A stretch of 64,000 nt of DNA, from positions 1-64,000 of the forward strand of contig NZ_BDBF01000005.1 of assembly GCF_001612845.1 (NCBI RefSeq), in the 5' to 3' direction. The position numbers were made by a program, and so were the translations under genes. The notes below the pieces were generated by a model. It worked only from the letters and a program-made list of their open reading frames with translations. It was not told the origin of the DNA and made no database searches. Below, in pieces: positions 1 to 8,597 of this stretch (position 1 is the stretch's first letter; every line of letters starts with the position of its first letter). The DNA is from Nocardia elegans NBRC 108235 (GTDB taxonomy: Bacteria; Actinomycetota; Actinomycetes; Mycobacteriales; Mycobacteriaceae).

Positions 1-53
1 CTGAGGACCGGGCGCTCGCGCTGGGGACCCGGCGCTGACGCCGAGCAGACGAG

Positions 54-89
54 CGGCGGCCGAGTCCACGGGCGAAGACTCGGCGGCCG
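54..89. terminator. Hairpin after a possible upstream gene end
   Basis: Arms CGGCGGCCGAGTC (54-66) and GACTCGGCGGCCG (77-89) pair with one mismatch around a 10-base loop. There is no T-tract. The + strand has an open frame from base 3 that stops with TGA at 36-38, which may be the last codons of a gene starting outside the window. The hairpin would then separate that gene from the convergent methyltransferase. Nothing else is visible in 1-123. Confidence 0.4.
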
Positions 90-123
90 GGGCGGGTCCA
101 CCGTCCCGGCCGTGGCAGTGGCC

Positions 124-756
124 CTATGCGGGCTTCACGCCGGTCAGCACACCTGTCGACGGTTGCACCGTCCGATACTCCAAGTCCTGAAATCCCGCTT
201 GCTCCAGGGGATTCCGATACCGCCGGATATCGATTTCGGTGGGATCCATATGCCTGCTGAGCAGTTTCGTCAGCCGCCCGTGCACACCCACGGGCGCCAT
301 ATCGGCCAGGAGAACCCGTCCACCCGGCCGTAGTACCCGCCACATCTGCGACAGGGCGTTCCCACGATCCGCCTCGGGAATGTGATGCATCCCGAACGTG
401 CAGGTGACGACGTCGAACGAAGCGTCCGGCAGCGGCAGCGACTGGGCCACGCCGTACTCGAAGCGGCAGTTCGTCCGGTTGCCGGACCGGGCGGTGGCGT
501 ACTCGACCATCTCGCGGGCGGCATCGATACCGACGACTTCACCGTGGGGTCCGACCCGGTCGGCCAGCGCGAACACCAATGTGCCCGGGCCGCTGGCGAT
601 ATCGAGGGCGCGTCCGCCGGGTTTCGCGCCGCTGGCGGCGGCGAGGGTGGCCGCGTGTCGTCGGCGTCTGCCGCCGAAGAAGACGGTGGTGAACGCGCTG
701 TAGCCGCGCGGGTTGGTGATCAAAATGCCCTGGGGGTCTTGTTCGATTCGGAACAT
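124..756 (-). CDS. Class I SAM-dependent methyltransferase (UbiE/Methyltransf_11 type)
   Basis: This 210-residue protein has the Rossmann methyltransferase order: motif I around ALDIASGPGTLVFALADRVG, an acidic end to strand 2 (VVGIDAAREM), then DVVTCTFGMHHIPE and LRPGGRVLLAD. The substrate cannot be read from the sequence. I chose the ATG at 756 (MFRIEQ), because a longer frame would run into the promoter and start of the divergent TetR gene at 839. The 82-bp shared gap suggests that the TetR regulates this gene, which is inference. Confidence 0.8.
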   Translation of the reverse strand: MFRIEQDPQGILITNPRGYSAFTTVFFGGRRRRHAATLAAASGAKPGGRALDIASGPGTLVFALADRVGPHGEVVGIDAAREMVEYATARSGNRTNCRFEYGVAQSLPLPDASFDVVTCTFGMHHIPEADRGNALSQMWRVLRPGGRVLLADMAPVGVHGRLTKLLSRHMDPTEIDIRRYRNPLEQAGFQDLEYRTVQPSTGVLTGVKPA

Positions 757-805
757 GTGTTCATGATCTGGTGAAGCGGCTGCTCCCACCAGAAGCAAAT
801 GCACC

Positions 806-820
806 GAAACCGTTCGTTTC
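806..820. promoter_or_regulatory. Candidate TetR operator between methyltransferase and tetR
   Basis: GAAAC (806-810) and GTTTC (816-820) form a short dyad with a 5-base spacer, in the gap between the divergent methyltransferase and TetR genes. The arms are short, so this is only a candidate. Confidence 0.3.
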
Positions 821-838
821 CGCACATCCGGAGGCACA

Positions 839-1327
839 GTGTCCGATAACGACCGCCGCGTCCGGCGTACCCGCAGCACGCTGCATCGCGCCCTGATCGA
901 GCTCATGATCGAACGCCCCTACGATCGGATCACCGTGCAGGACATCCTCGACCGCGCCGATGTCGGCCGTTCGACGTTCTACGCCCACTTCCGCAGCAAG
1001 GACGACCTGCTCGTGGTCAGTGGAACCGAATTCCTGCGTGCGGCGCTCGCCCGCCGCTCCGGTGACCCGATACGAACCATCATCGAACTGGCCGAGGGGC
1101 ATCGCGAGGTCTATCGGGCGCTGCTCGGCCCGAAGAGCACCATGGTCGTCGTGCGCGGCACCCAGCAGATGTTCGCCGAGATCCTGGCCGACCAGGGCAG
1201 TGCGGAGCCCGAGACCACGTTCCTGTCGTGGGGGCTGGTCGGGTTGCTGCCCGCCGTAGCCGAAGGCCGCACCACCCCTCGGGCGGCCTACGAGGTCATC
1301 CGGCGGGTCAGCGACCCGCCGTCGTGA
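839..1327 (+). CDS. TetR/AcrR-family transcriptional regulator
   Basis: This 162-residue regulator is short for the family. The N-terminal helix-turn-helix is clear at about residues 8-55 (RTRSTLHRALIELM, ITVQDILDRADVGRSTFYAHF, then a KDDLL segment). The C-terminal ligand domain is compact and has no recognisable ligand signature. The GTG start at 839 follows GGAGG at 830-834. The gene is divergent from the methyltransferase at 124-756, its likely target. Its 3' end overlaps the convergent DUF2207 gene by 20 bp. Confidence 0.85.
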   Translation: MSDNDRRVRRTRSTLHRALIELMIERPYDRITVQDILDRADVGRSTFYAHFRSKDDLLVVSGTEFLRAALARRSGDPIRTIIELAEGHREVYRALLGPKSTMVVVRGTQQMFAEILADQGSAEPETTFLSWGLVGLLPAVAEGRTTPRAAYEVIRRVSDPPS

Positions 1328-2927
1328 AAAGCCCCTCCAGTGCGGTGATGAAATACGGGAAATGCCCGGCGAACCGGTGCAGATTCCGGTCGCGATCGAA
1401 GCCGCCGAACCAGTAGAGCCCGGCCTGACGATCGGCCCCGGGATCCACATCGCGGAAGGTGCGGATCCAGTTGTCGGCCCGGCCACCGATGATCGTGAAC
1501 GGTAGCGCCCGCGAGAACAGCAGTTCGCGATCGGCCGGCGGGATCTGATCGGGCCGCTGCGCGTCCAGACCGTTCTGCAGAGCTTTCACCTGTGCGGCGA
1601 GCGCGCGGCCCGCGGCGGTCCGCGCCGGCAGATACCGGCCGAGTAGCAGCATGGCCGCGCCGCCGAGCGCGATGGCCACGCCGACCAGCGCATATCCGCC
1701 GGCGACGGCCAGGCCGACGGTGGCCCCCACCCCGATCACCAGCAGCGCGACGCCGATCCAGAAGGCGAGTCCGCGCCGATCGTGATCGATCAGCGTGCCT
1801 CGTTCGAGCGCGTCGCGGCGCAGCGCGGAGCGTACGGGCTCGGCGGCGACGCGACCCGGCGCCCGCAGTTCCGACAACAGAACCGAGTCGGCGCCCTCGG
1901 GCAGCAGGGTCGTATAGACGTGCTTTTCGTAGCTGCGCAGTTGATCGTCGACAGGATTCACCCGGGTGATGCGCCAGTCCGAATCGCTCACCGGCGCGAT
2001 CCACAGATAGCGCCGCACCGCCAGATCCACCACGGTGGCGGCGATATCGGCGGCATCGGCGGAGCCGTCGAGCAACAGTCCCGCCTCACCGGGCAGGATG
2101 CCGTCGGGAGAGACGAATTCGCTGTGGTTTCCGTTGCGCTGCACCGGATCCAGAGATCCGGTGGCGGTCAGGGCCGCGGCGTCCTGGCGGCGAGCCCAGG
2201 CCAGATAAGCGCCGAAGGCGGCCAGCGCTGCCAGCAGGACACCGAAGGCGATCAGCACCGGTGCGGTGACGGCGAAGGCGCCCGTCCCGCGGCCGCCGCG
2301 AATATCGGCGTTGGCCTTCACCGTGCCGGGCGGTACCTGCAGGGTCACATCGAGAATGTCGCCCTTGTGCAGATTCTCCTCGTGCATGGTGAGCACGCCG
2401 TCCGGTTCGACGCGGGCGTCGTTGCATTTGCGGGTGCTACCCACCGAGCCGACCGTGCAGTCGGCGATCCCCATCCGATAACTCGGGCTGATCACCGAAC
2501 CGTCGAACGAGGCGACATCGGTGTTGAGGGCCCCGGTCCAATGGAACAGTTGCGTACCCGGCGCATCGCTGACCGTGCCGTGCACGGTGTACTTGAACGA
2601 CGATTCCCCCGGCGGCGCGTCCACGCTGAACACCTCGCCCGCTACCTTCGCCGAACCCGGTCCGGTACTGGAGATGTCGGTCACACCGAAACGGCGTTCA
2701 CTCCCGTCGTCGCGGCCCACCCGCAACGGCAACGCCATGTGGAACTGACCACCCGGCGGTACCTTCACGGTTTCCGCCACCTCGAGCAGACCGGCCTCGC
2801 TGAGTTTGACATCCGCGATGATCGACACACCCGCGGGCTCCTGTGCCCGCGCGGCCGGTGCTGCGGCGAACAGCCCGGCCGCTATCAACAACAGAGCGCC
2901 GAACGCGCCCCCCCGAAAGATCAGCAT
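1308..2927 (-). CDS. DUF2207-family membrane protein with signal peptide
   Basis: The 539-residue protein begins with a signal peptide (hydrophobic FGALLLIAAGLFAAAP, likely cleaved after ARA). An extracytoplasmic beta-rich domain of about 230 residues with two cysteines follows. Then come a membrane helix near residue 240 (PVLIAFGVLLAALAAFGAYL), a cytoplasmic segment, a paired helix near residue 400 and a C-terminal globular part. This is the layout of predicted membrane proteins with DUF2207. The biochemical role is unknown. The ATG at 2927 gives the signal peptide. The open frame extends much further upstream, but that part is antisense to the peptidase genes and is not coding. Confidence 0.8.
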   Translation of the reverse strand: MLIFRGGAFGALLLIAAGLFAAAPAARAQEPAGVSIIADVKLSEAGLLEVAETVKVPPGGQFHMALPLRVGRDDGSERRFGVTDISSTGPGSAKVAGEVFSVDAPPGESSFKYTVHGTVSDAPGTQLFHWTGALNTDVASFDGSVISPSYRMGIADCTVGSVGSTRKCNDARVEPDGVLTMHEENLHKGDILDVTLQVPPGTVKANADIRGGRGTGAFAVTAPVLIAFGVLLAALAAFGAYLAWARRQDAAALTATGSLDPVQRNGNHSEFVSPDGILPGEAGLLLDGSADAADIAATVVDLAVRRYLWIAPVSDSDWRITRVNPVDDQLRSYEKHVYTTLLPEGADSVLLSELRAPGRVAAEPVRSALRRDALERGTLIDHDRRGLAFWIGVALLVIGVGATVGLAVAGGYALVGVAIALGGAAMLLLGRYLPARTAAGRALAAQVKALQNGLDAQRPDQIPPADRELLFSRALPFTIIGGRADNWIRTFRDVDPGADRQAGLYWFGGFDRDRNLHRFAGHFPYFITALEGLFTTAGR

Positions 2928-3062
2928 GGGGCAGTAGCTTAGCGGTGGGCCATTGTGCGAGCAGGCGTCGCGAATCCGGCGGCTTGCTATTCTGCGTCGG
3001 CGGCTGTCGCCGGAGAGCGGTGGCTGTCGCCGGATGAGGAACGGACAAGGGGGAGTGGGGGA

Positions 3063-4262
3063 GTGAGTCGACCACCCTACGGGCACGGCCCGAATCCGCC
3101 GGGTGGACGGCCGGTTCCACCCCATGGTCCCGGCGGCCGGCAGCGTCCGGGACCGCCGCCGGGGTACGGCCACGCGGCACCGCCCGGATATCCGCCGCCC
3201 GGCTACACAGGTTACGCACCGCCCACCGGGCCTCCGCCGTACCCCGCCGCTCCGGGTTATGGCGGACATCCCGGATACGGTGCGGGACAAGGTTATCGAC
3301 CATCCGCGCCGTCCGGACATCGTCCACCCGTGCCACCGCCGCGGCCGTACGGTCCGGCCGGTCCGCGCTCCGCTCCGCCGCGCAAGCGAGGTGGCGGGGG
3401 CTTCGGCGCGGTCGTCGTCGTGGTGCTGCTGATCGTCACCTCGGGCCTCATCCGCTTCGCCGTGCGGACCGGATTCGACGCGGCCTCGCATACGGGAGAA
3501 CACGGCAACTACAGCTACAACCCGCCGCCCGGAAAGGATTCCGCGGGCGTCCCCGAGACCGGCGCCAATCCGCTCCTGGCCGATCCCGGTTCGCCGCTGA
3601 ACCCGGCGCGCTGCCCGTACACCCCGTGGAGCACGCAGGTCGACGCCGCGCGCGCATTCTTCGACAGTGCCGCAGCCTGTCTGGCCGACGCCTGGAAGCC
3701 GGTGCTGGACCAGGCGAAGTTGACTTTCACCCCGCCGAAACTCGTTGTCACCGCGAACACTTCGGGCATCACCACGCCGTGCAGTGGATCGAGCAGCAAT
3801 TTCGCGGCCTTCTACTGCGGTGCGGATCAGACCATCTACATGCCGATCAGTCAGCTGCAGACGGATATGTTCCACGATCACTGGGAGATCTACCTCTCGG
3901 TCTTCGCCCACGAATACGGTCACCACATCCAGGCGCTGTCCGGGATTCTCGGCGCGGCCAACAAACAACGCCGCCAGACCGGCCTCTACAGCGACGAGGG
4001 GCTCGACCTCTCCCGGCGAATCGAATTGCAGGCCAACTGTTTCGACGGCATGTACTTCGCGTCCTCGGCAGGCGGGAAGTCGCTGACGCCGGTGCAGGCG
4101 CAGTCCGCGCGCAAGGATGCCTACGGCCGGGGTGACAGCGCCGGCGATATGCGCAGCCACGGCACCGCGGAACACGCCGGCGACTGGTGGAGCACCGGAT
4201 TCGACAAGAACGCGACCGCGCCCTGCAACACCTTCATCGCGCCGTCCGGACAGGTGAGCTGA
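3063..4262 (+). CDS. Membrane-anchored neutral zinc metallopeptidase (YpfJ-like), copy 1
   Basis: The 399-residue protein has about 110 residues of Pro/Gly/Tyr-rich cytoplasmic tail, one transmembrane helix at about 113-133 (GAVVVVVLLIVTSGLIRFAV) and an external peptidase domain. The zincin motif HEYGH is at 283-287 and a downstream ELQANCF segment supplies the likely third ligand. Four cysteines in the external domain may form disulfides. The GTG at 3063 follows AGGGGGAG. The gene lies 6 bp from a paralogue with the same layout, so the two are probably co-transcribed after a tandem duplication. The substrate is unknown. Confidence 0.85.
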   Translation: MSRPPYGHGPNPPGGRPVPPHGPGGRQRPGPPPGYGHAAPPGYPPPGYTGYAPPTGPPPYPAAPGYGGHPGYGAGQGYRPSAPSGHRPPVPPPRPYGPAGPRSAPPRKRGGGGFGAVVVVVLLIVTSGLIRFAVRTGFDAASHTGEHGNYSYNPPPGKDSAGVPETGANPLLADPGSPLNPARCPYTPWSTQVDAARAFFDSAAACLADAWKPVLDQAKLTFTPPKLVVTANTSGITTPCSGSSSNFAAFYCGADQTIYMPISQLQTDMFHDHWEIYLSVFAHEYGHHIQALSGILGAANKQRRQTGLYSDEGLDLSRRIELQANCFDGMYFASSAGGKSLTPVQAQSARKDAYGRGDSAGDMRSHGTAEHAGDWWSTGFDKNATAPCNTFIAPSGQVS

Positions 4263-4268
4263 TCCGCC

Positions 4269-5528
4269 ATGCCGCAACCGCCGAGATACCCACCGCCGCA
4301 CGGTGTTCCGCCGCACGGGCGCCCGCCTTACGGCCCGCCGCCCGGGTACGGACCACCACCCGGATACGGCCCGCCGCCGGGGTACCCGCCGCCCGGTCCG
4401 CGACCACCGTACGGTGCGCCGCTGCCGCCACCGGGTGCGTATCCGGTCGGTCCGTACGGCGGTCCGCCGTTGCCGCCGCCCGGCTATTACGGCCGTCCCT
4501 ATCCACCGCCGAGGTCCGGTGGCGGTGCGGTCGGTGCGGTCTTCGCCGTGCTGTTCGTCTTCGTGGTGGTCGGCGGCTTGGTCGCGTTCGCGACCATGGG
4601 AGGTCGTGACAATTCGTCGGCGTCGTCGTATTCGACGTCGGCGCCGAGTTTCACGTATACGACGCCGACGTGGGCCACGAGCACGAGCGACCCGTCCACG
4701 TCGAGCTCCGAGGTCACCACCTACCCCACCTCGGCTCGCTCCACCACCACCCGGGCCGCGACGCGAACCACGCGTGCCGCGCCGACGTCGACGAAACCGG
4801 CCGGACCGCAACCGGTTGTCGCCACCACGAGCAATCCGTTGTTCGGCGATCACGACTCCGGCCTGATCAATATCGAATGCGGTTATCCGCGTTGGGGTTC
4901 GAGTGTCGCGGCCGCCACCGCCTTCTTCAACGCGGAGAAGGACTGCCTGGACCGGATGTGGCAGCCGGTCCTGCAGGCGGCGAACCTGCCGTTCTCGAGT
5001 CCGACGGTCAGCGTGCCCGCGCGCGGTGTGGACGCCGTCTCGCCCTGCACCAGTTCGGGCGGCAATTACGCGGCGTTCTACTGCTCGACCGACAACACGA
5101 TCTATATGCCGCTCGATCACCTGCAGGTCGATCAATTCGGCGACCAGGCCGAGATCTACGCCTCGGTGTTCGCACACGAGTACGGACATCACGTACAAGG
5201 GATCTCCGGCATCTCCGACAAGGAGAACAAGGATCGCTACGACGCGGGGGTGCGGTCCGCGGTGGGATTGGAGTTGTCGCGCCGCCTGGAGCTGGAAGCA
5301 CAGTGCTTCGGCGGAATGTGGGTGGGCTCATCGCAATTCGTCGGCTCGCTCACCACCGATCAGGTCGGGAGGATTCGTCAGACCAACTATCGTCGCGGCG
5401 ACCGAGCGGGCGATATGCGCGATCACGGTACGCCCGACCACTACGGGGCGTGGTACGACCAGGGACACGACAACAACCGCACCTGGATGTGCAACACCTG
5501 GAACTCGCCGTCGGATTCGGTGTCGTGA
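4269..5528 (+). CDS. Membrane-anchored neutral zinc metallopeptidase (YpfJ-like), copy 2
   Basis: This 419-residue protein is a paralogue of the preceding gene. It has a Pro/Gly/Tyr-rich tail of about 80 residues, a helix near 84-108 (AVFAVLFVFVVVGGLVAFAT), a Ser/Thr-rich linker of about 80 residues and an external domain with HEYGH at 303-307 followed by ELEAQCF. The cysteine pattern around SPCTSSGGNYAAFYC matches copy 1 (TPCSGSSSNFAAFYC). The long Ser/Thr linker is the main difference and suggests an extended, wall-spanning position. The 6-bp spacing from copy 1 indicates an operon. Confidence 0.85.
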   Translation: MPQPPRYPPPHGVPPHGRPPYGPPPGYGPPPGYGPPPGYPPPGPRPPYGAPLPPPGAYPVGPYGGPPLPPPGYYGRPYPPPRSGGGAVGAVFAVLFVFVVVGGLVAFATMGGRDNSSASSYSTSAPSFTYTTPTWATSTSDPSTSSSEVTTYPTSARSTTTRAATRTTRAAPTSTKPAGPQPVVATTSNPLFGDHDSGLINIECGYPRWGSSVAAATAFFNAEKDCLDRMWQPVLQAANLPFSSPTVSVPARGVDAVSPCTSSGGNYAAFYCSTDNTIYMPLDHLQVDQFGDQAEIYASVFAHEYGHHVQGISGISDKENKDRYDAGVRSAVGLELSRRLELEAQCFGGMWVGSSQFVGSLTTDQVGRIRQTNYRRGDRAGDMRDHGTPDHYGAWYDQGHDNNRTWMCNTWNSPSDSVS

Positions 5529-5563
5529 CCGGCGGCCGAATCCGGTCGGCGTGAGCGGTCGGC

Positions 5564-6250
5564 CTACTCCTCCTCCCGCAACTGCGCCAACCACCGCGCA
5601 CCCTCGTCGGGATCCGGCGTTTCCCCGCCGATGACGTCCAGTACCGCATGCCCGAGGCAGGCCGCCGCCATGACCCGGTCGGCGACGGCTTCGGCATCGC
5701 CCCACGGCAGATGGGGTTTGGCGATGAGCAGCGACGCGATGCCGTGGGCGGCGGCCCAGAGTTCGAGCACCAGCGGCATCGGGTCGCCGGGCGCGATCAC
5801 GCCGGAGTCCATCGCCTCCTGCACCGTCTGCGAAAACCGTTGGAACGCACCACTACCCAGCACCACGTCCACCGCGGAGGGACCTTCGCCGGGCGAGGCG
5901 GCGGTGGCGACTCGGTATTGACCGGGGTGCTGCAAGGCGAAGCGCACATAGGCCAGGCCCTGCTGACGCATCCGGGACATGGGCGAGACGGTCGGGTCGC
6001 TCGCGGCGCCGATGGCCGCGTCGAGATCTTCGAACACCTCCGCCACCGCGGCGTCGATGAGGTCGTCCTTGTCGGCGAAGTGGCGGTAGATCGACGGTGC
6101 GGTGACGCCCACCAGCTTGCCGACCTCACGGATCGACACCGAATCGGCATTGCCGGTGCGAGCCAGCAACTCTCGTGTCGCGGCGAGGATTTCGGCGCGC
6201 AGCTCGGTACCGGAGCCGCGGGCGGAACGAGGACGGCTCGAACGTGTCAC
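5564..6250 (-). CDS. TetR/AcrR regulator in an operon with an MMPL transporter
   Basis: The 228-residue protein has an N-terminal HTH (SIREVGKLVGVTAPSIYRHFADK) and a C-terminal WHG-type TetR domain (YVRFALQHPGQYRVAT ... LELWAAAHGIASLL). The GTG start at 6250 overlaps the TGA of the upstream transporter in a GTGA, so the two genes are translationally coupled. The regulator is therefore expected to control its own operon through the dyad at 8534-8564. The ligand is unknown. Local repressors of mmpL genes commonly respond to lipids or drugs. Confidence 0.88.
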   Translation of the reverse strand: MTRSSRPRSARGSGTELRAEILAATRELLARTGNADSVSIREVGKLVGVTAPSIYRHFADKDDLIDAAVAEVFEDLDAAIGAASDPTVSPMSRMRQQGLAYVRFALQHPGQYRVATAASPGEGPSAVDVVLGSGAFQRFSQTVQEAMDSGVIAPGDPMPLVLELWAAAHGIASLLIAKPHLPWGDAEAVADRVMAAACLGHAVLDVIGGETPDPDEGARWLAQLREEE

Positions 6251-8508
6251 GGCCGCCCCGCCGGTTCCGGTTCCGCGGCGCGCTCCGGCGTCGGGGGCGT
6301 GGGATGTTCGGTGAGACCGAACCGCTCGTGCCAGCGTGCCAAGGGGCCGGGGGCCCACCAGTTTGCGCGGCCCATCAGCCGCATCAGCGCCGGAACCAGC
6401 AGCATGCGGATGACGGTGGCGTCGGCCAGCACGGTGATCGTGAGACCGAGACCGAACATCTGCATGAACGACACCTTCGCGGTGATCATGGCGCCCAGCA
6501 CGATCGCCATCAGCAGGGCGGCCGCGGTGACGATGCGACCGGTCCGGGCGACACCGATGGCCACCGAACGGTCGTTGTCGGCGGCGGTGCGGTCGGAGGC
6601 CAGCCAGGCCTCGCGGATGCGGGAGAGCAGGAACACCTCGTAGTCCATCGACATCCCGAAGGCCAGGCAGAACATCAGGATCGGCATGGTGGGCACCAGG
6701 AAGCCGGTGGGCGTGAAGCCGAGCAGTCCGGAGAAGTGCCCCTCCTGGAAGATCCACACCATCATGCCGAACATCGCGGTCAGCGACAGCGAGTTGATCA
6801 CCACGGCCTTCAGCGGGAGCACCACGCTGCCGGTGAACAGGAACAGGACCACGAAGGTCGCCAGTGCGATCAGCGCAATCGCCAGCGGCAGCCGTTCTCC
6901 CAATGCGTGCAGGGAGTCCACGTTCATCGCCGCGGCACCGCCGAACAGCGCCGGCGAGGGCGCGGGCACATCGCGCAACGCCTGCAGTTGATCCTTCGCC
7001 TGTGGGGAGTACGGATCGAATGTCGATGTGACGGTGAGATATTGGCCCGAGTCGCCGGCCATCCCCGGCGCGGCGCCGCCCATCCGGGCGCCGGACACGT
7101 AGACACCACTACTCGACAGCACCGCGTTCACGCCGTCGACCTTCGACAGCGCCGTGGCGTAGCCGCTGATCGCCTGGGGTTCACTCGGCGCACCCGGCAG
7201 CACGATCGTCGTCCCGGTTCCGGAGTTCACGGCGGGGAATTCCGCCCGCAACTCGTCGCCGACCGCGCGGCTGGTCGATCCGACGGGCAGCACCCGGTCG
7301 TCGGGATAGCCGAATCCCACCCCGAGGAACGGGGCGCCGACCGCGAGCAGCACCGCGATGATCGCGATGGAGACCGGCAACGCCCGCCGCATCACCCGGG
7401 TGACCGTGCGATACCAGCCGGACTCGTGCTCCGGTCGCGGTGCGGGCTCGGCGCGGCCGAACAGTTTCCGCATCGCCACCCGCAGATTCCAGGAATTGAT
7501 CCGGTCCCCGAGCAACACCAGCGCCGCGGGCAGAATCACGATCGAGGCGATCGCCGCGGCCGCCACCACCGCGACCCCGGCATAGGCGAACGACTTCAGG
7601 AAGTACATGTCGAAGACGCTGAGCACCGCCAGCGCGAGCGCGACCGTCAGCGCGGAGAACAACACCGTGCGTCCCGCCGTCTGCACCGCGCGCACCGCGG
7701 CGGCCTCGTGGCTCGACCCCGCGGCCAATTCCTCGCGGTATCGGCTGACGATGAACAGGCTGTAATCGATCGCCAGGGCCAGTCCCAGCGCGGTGGTCAT
7801 GTTCAGCGCGTAGATCGACACATCGGTGAAGAGGGTGAAGCTGCGCAGGATCGCGAGCGTGCACAGAATCGCGAAGATCCCGACCGCCAACGGCAGCGAG
7901 GCCGCGATCACGCTGCCGAACACCAGGATCAGCACGATCGCGGTGAGCGGGACCGCGATGCCCTCGGCCATCGCCAGATCCTTGGTGACCTGGTTGTTGA
8001 CATCGTGGTAGACAGCGGCGATTCCGCCCGCCTGCACGGTGACACCCGGCGTGGAGACGGGCAGGGAGCTCGCTATCTCACCGGCGGTGCGCTGGGCCTT
8101 GTCGTCGCCACCGGTGAGATAGGCCATGACCAACGCGCTCTTACCGTCGGTGCTGCGCAGTGCGGCGGCCAGCTGTGGCGGGCTGGTCCAATACGAGCGG
8201 ACGCCGACGGTGTCGGAGCGACTGCCGAGCCGGGCGACGATGTCGGCGCCGGCCGAGCGGGCCGCGGCCGACTCCACGCCCTCGTCGGCGTGCACCAGCA
8301 GCACCAGATTGGGCTGCGCGCCGTTGAACTCGTCGGCCACCAGTTGTGCCGCGCGGGTGGATTCGGCCTTGTCGGAGGTGAATCCGCCGGCTTGCAGGTG
8401 GGCGGTGACCGTGGCGCCGAAGCCGCCGCAGAGCAGCGCCAGGGCGAGAGCGGCGAAGAGCACCCGTTTCGGGTACCGGGTGGCGAGCCGTGCGATGCGG
8501 GTCAGCAT
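6247..8508 (-). CDS. MMPL-family (RND) membrane transporter
   Basis: This 753-residue integral membrane protein has the duplicated MMPL layout: an N-terminal helix (RVLFAALALALLCGGFGATV), an extracytoplasmic loop, a block of five to six helices that includes GLALAIDYSLFIVSRYREE, a second loop, and a second helix block with FGMSMDYEVFLLSRIRE. The two intramembrane Asp-Tyr pairs are the expected proton-relay residues of this superfamily. Members export lipids or drugs, but the substrate here cannot be read. The ATG at 8508 lies 26 bp from a near-perfect operator. The coupled downstream tetR gene supports local repression. Confidence 0.9.
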   Translation of the reverse strand: MLTRIARLATRYPKRVLFAALALALLCGGFGATVTAHLQAGGFTSDKAESTRAAQLVADEFNGAQPNLVLLVHADEGVESAAARSAGADIVARLGSRSDTVGVRSYWTSPPQLAAALRSTDGKSALVMAYLTGGDDKAQRTAGEIASSLPVSTPGVTVQAGGIAAVYHDVNNQVTKDLAMAEGIAVPLTAIVLILVFGSVIAASLPLAVGIFAILCTLAILRSFTLFTDVSIYALNMTTALGLALAIDYSLFIVSRYREELAAGSSHEAAAVRAVQTAGRTVLFSALTVALALAVLSVFDMYFLKSFAYAGVAVVAAAAIASIVILPAALVLLGDRINSWNLRVAMRKLFGRAEPAPRPEHESGWYRTVTRVMRRALPVSIAIIAVLLAVGAPFLGVGFGYPDDRVLPVGSTSRAVGDELRAEFPAVNSGTGTTIVLPGAPSEPQAISGYATALSKVDGVNAVLSSSGVYVSGARMGGAAPGMAGDSGQYLTVTSTFDPYSPQAKDQLQALRDVPAPSPALFGGAAAMNVDSLHALGERLPLAIALIALATFVVLFLFTGSVVLPLKAVVINSLSLTAMFGMMVWIFQEGHFSGLLGFTPTGFLVPTMPILMFCLAFGMSMDYEVFLLSRIREAWLASDRTAADNDRSVAIGVARTGRIVTAAALLMAIVLGAMITAKVSFMQMFGLGLTITVLADATVIRMLLVPALMRLMGRANWWAPGPLARWHERFGLTEHPTPPTPERAAEPEPAGRP

Positions 8509-8533
8509 GAGTGCTCCTCGGGCGGCCGGCGTT

Positions 8534-8564
8534 GGGTAACGGTGTTAGCGTAACGCCGTTACCC
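8534..8564. promoter_or_regulatory. Operator of the mmpL-tetR operon (14-bp inverted repeat)
   Basis: GGGTAACGGTGTTA (8534-8547) and TAACGCCGTTACCC (8551-8564) match as inverted repeats at 13 of 14 positions, with a 3-base spacer. The dyad sits 26-56 bp upstream of the mmpL start, where a promoter is expected. Its size fits a TetR-family operator bound by the product of the downstream gene at 5564-6250. Confidence 0.8.
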
Positions 8565-8597
8565 TAGCCGGGCGCAAGAGAAGAGCCGAGATCGGTG

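Noticed and set aside
2928..5198. Very long minus-strand open frame continuing upstream of the DUF2207 gene
   Set aside because: It is antisense to the two zinc peptidases, is Arg-rich with no domain, and the signal peptide at 2927 marks the true start.
6175..8553. 792-codon plus-strand frame across the mmpL gene
   Set aside because: The product is His/Arg/Gln-rich without any domain and is the antisense shadow of mmpL, whose helices and motifs are clear.
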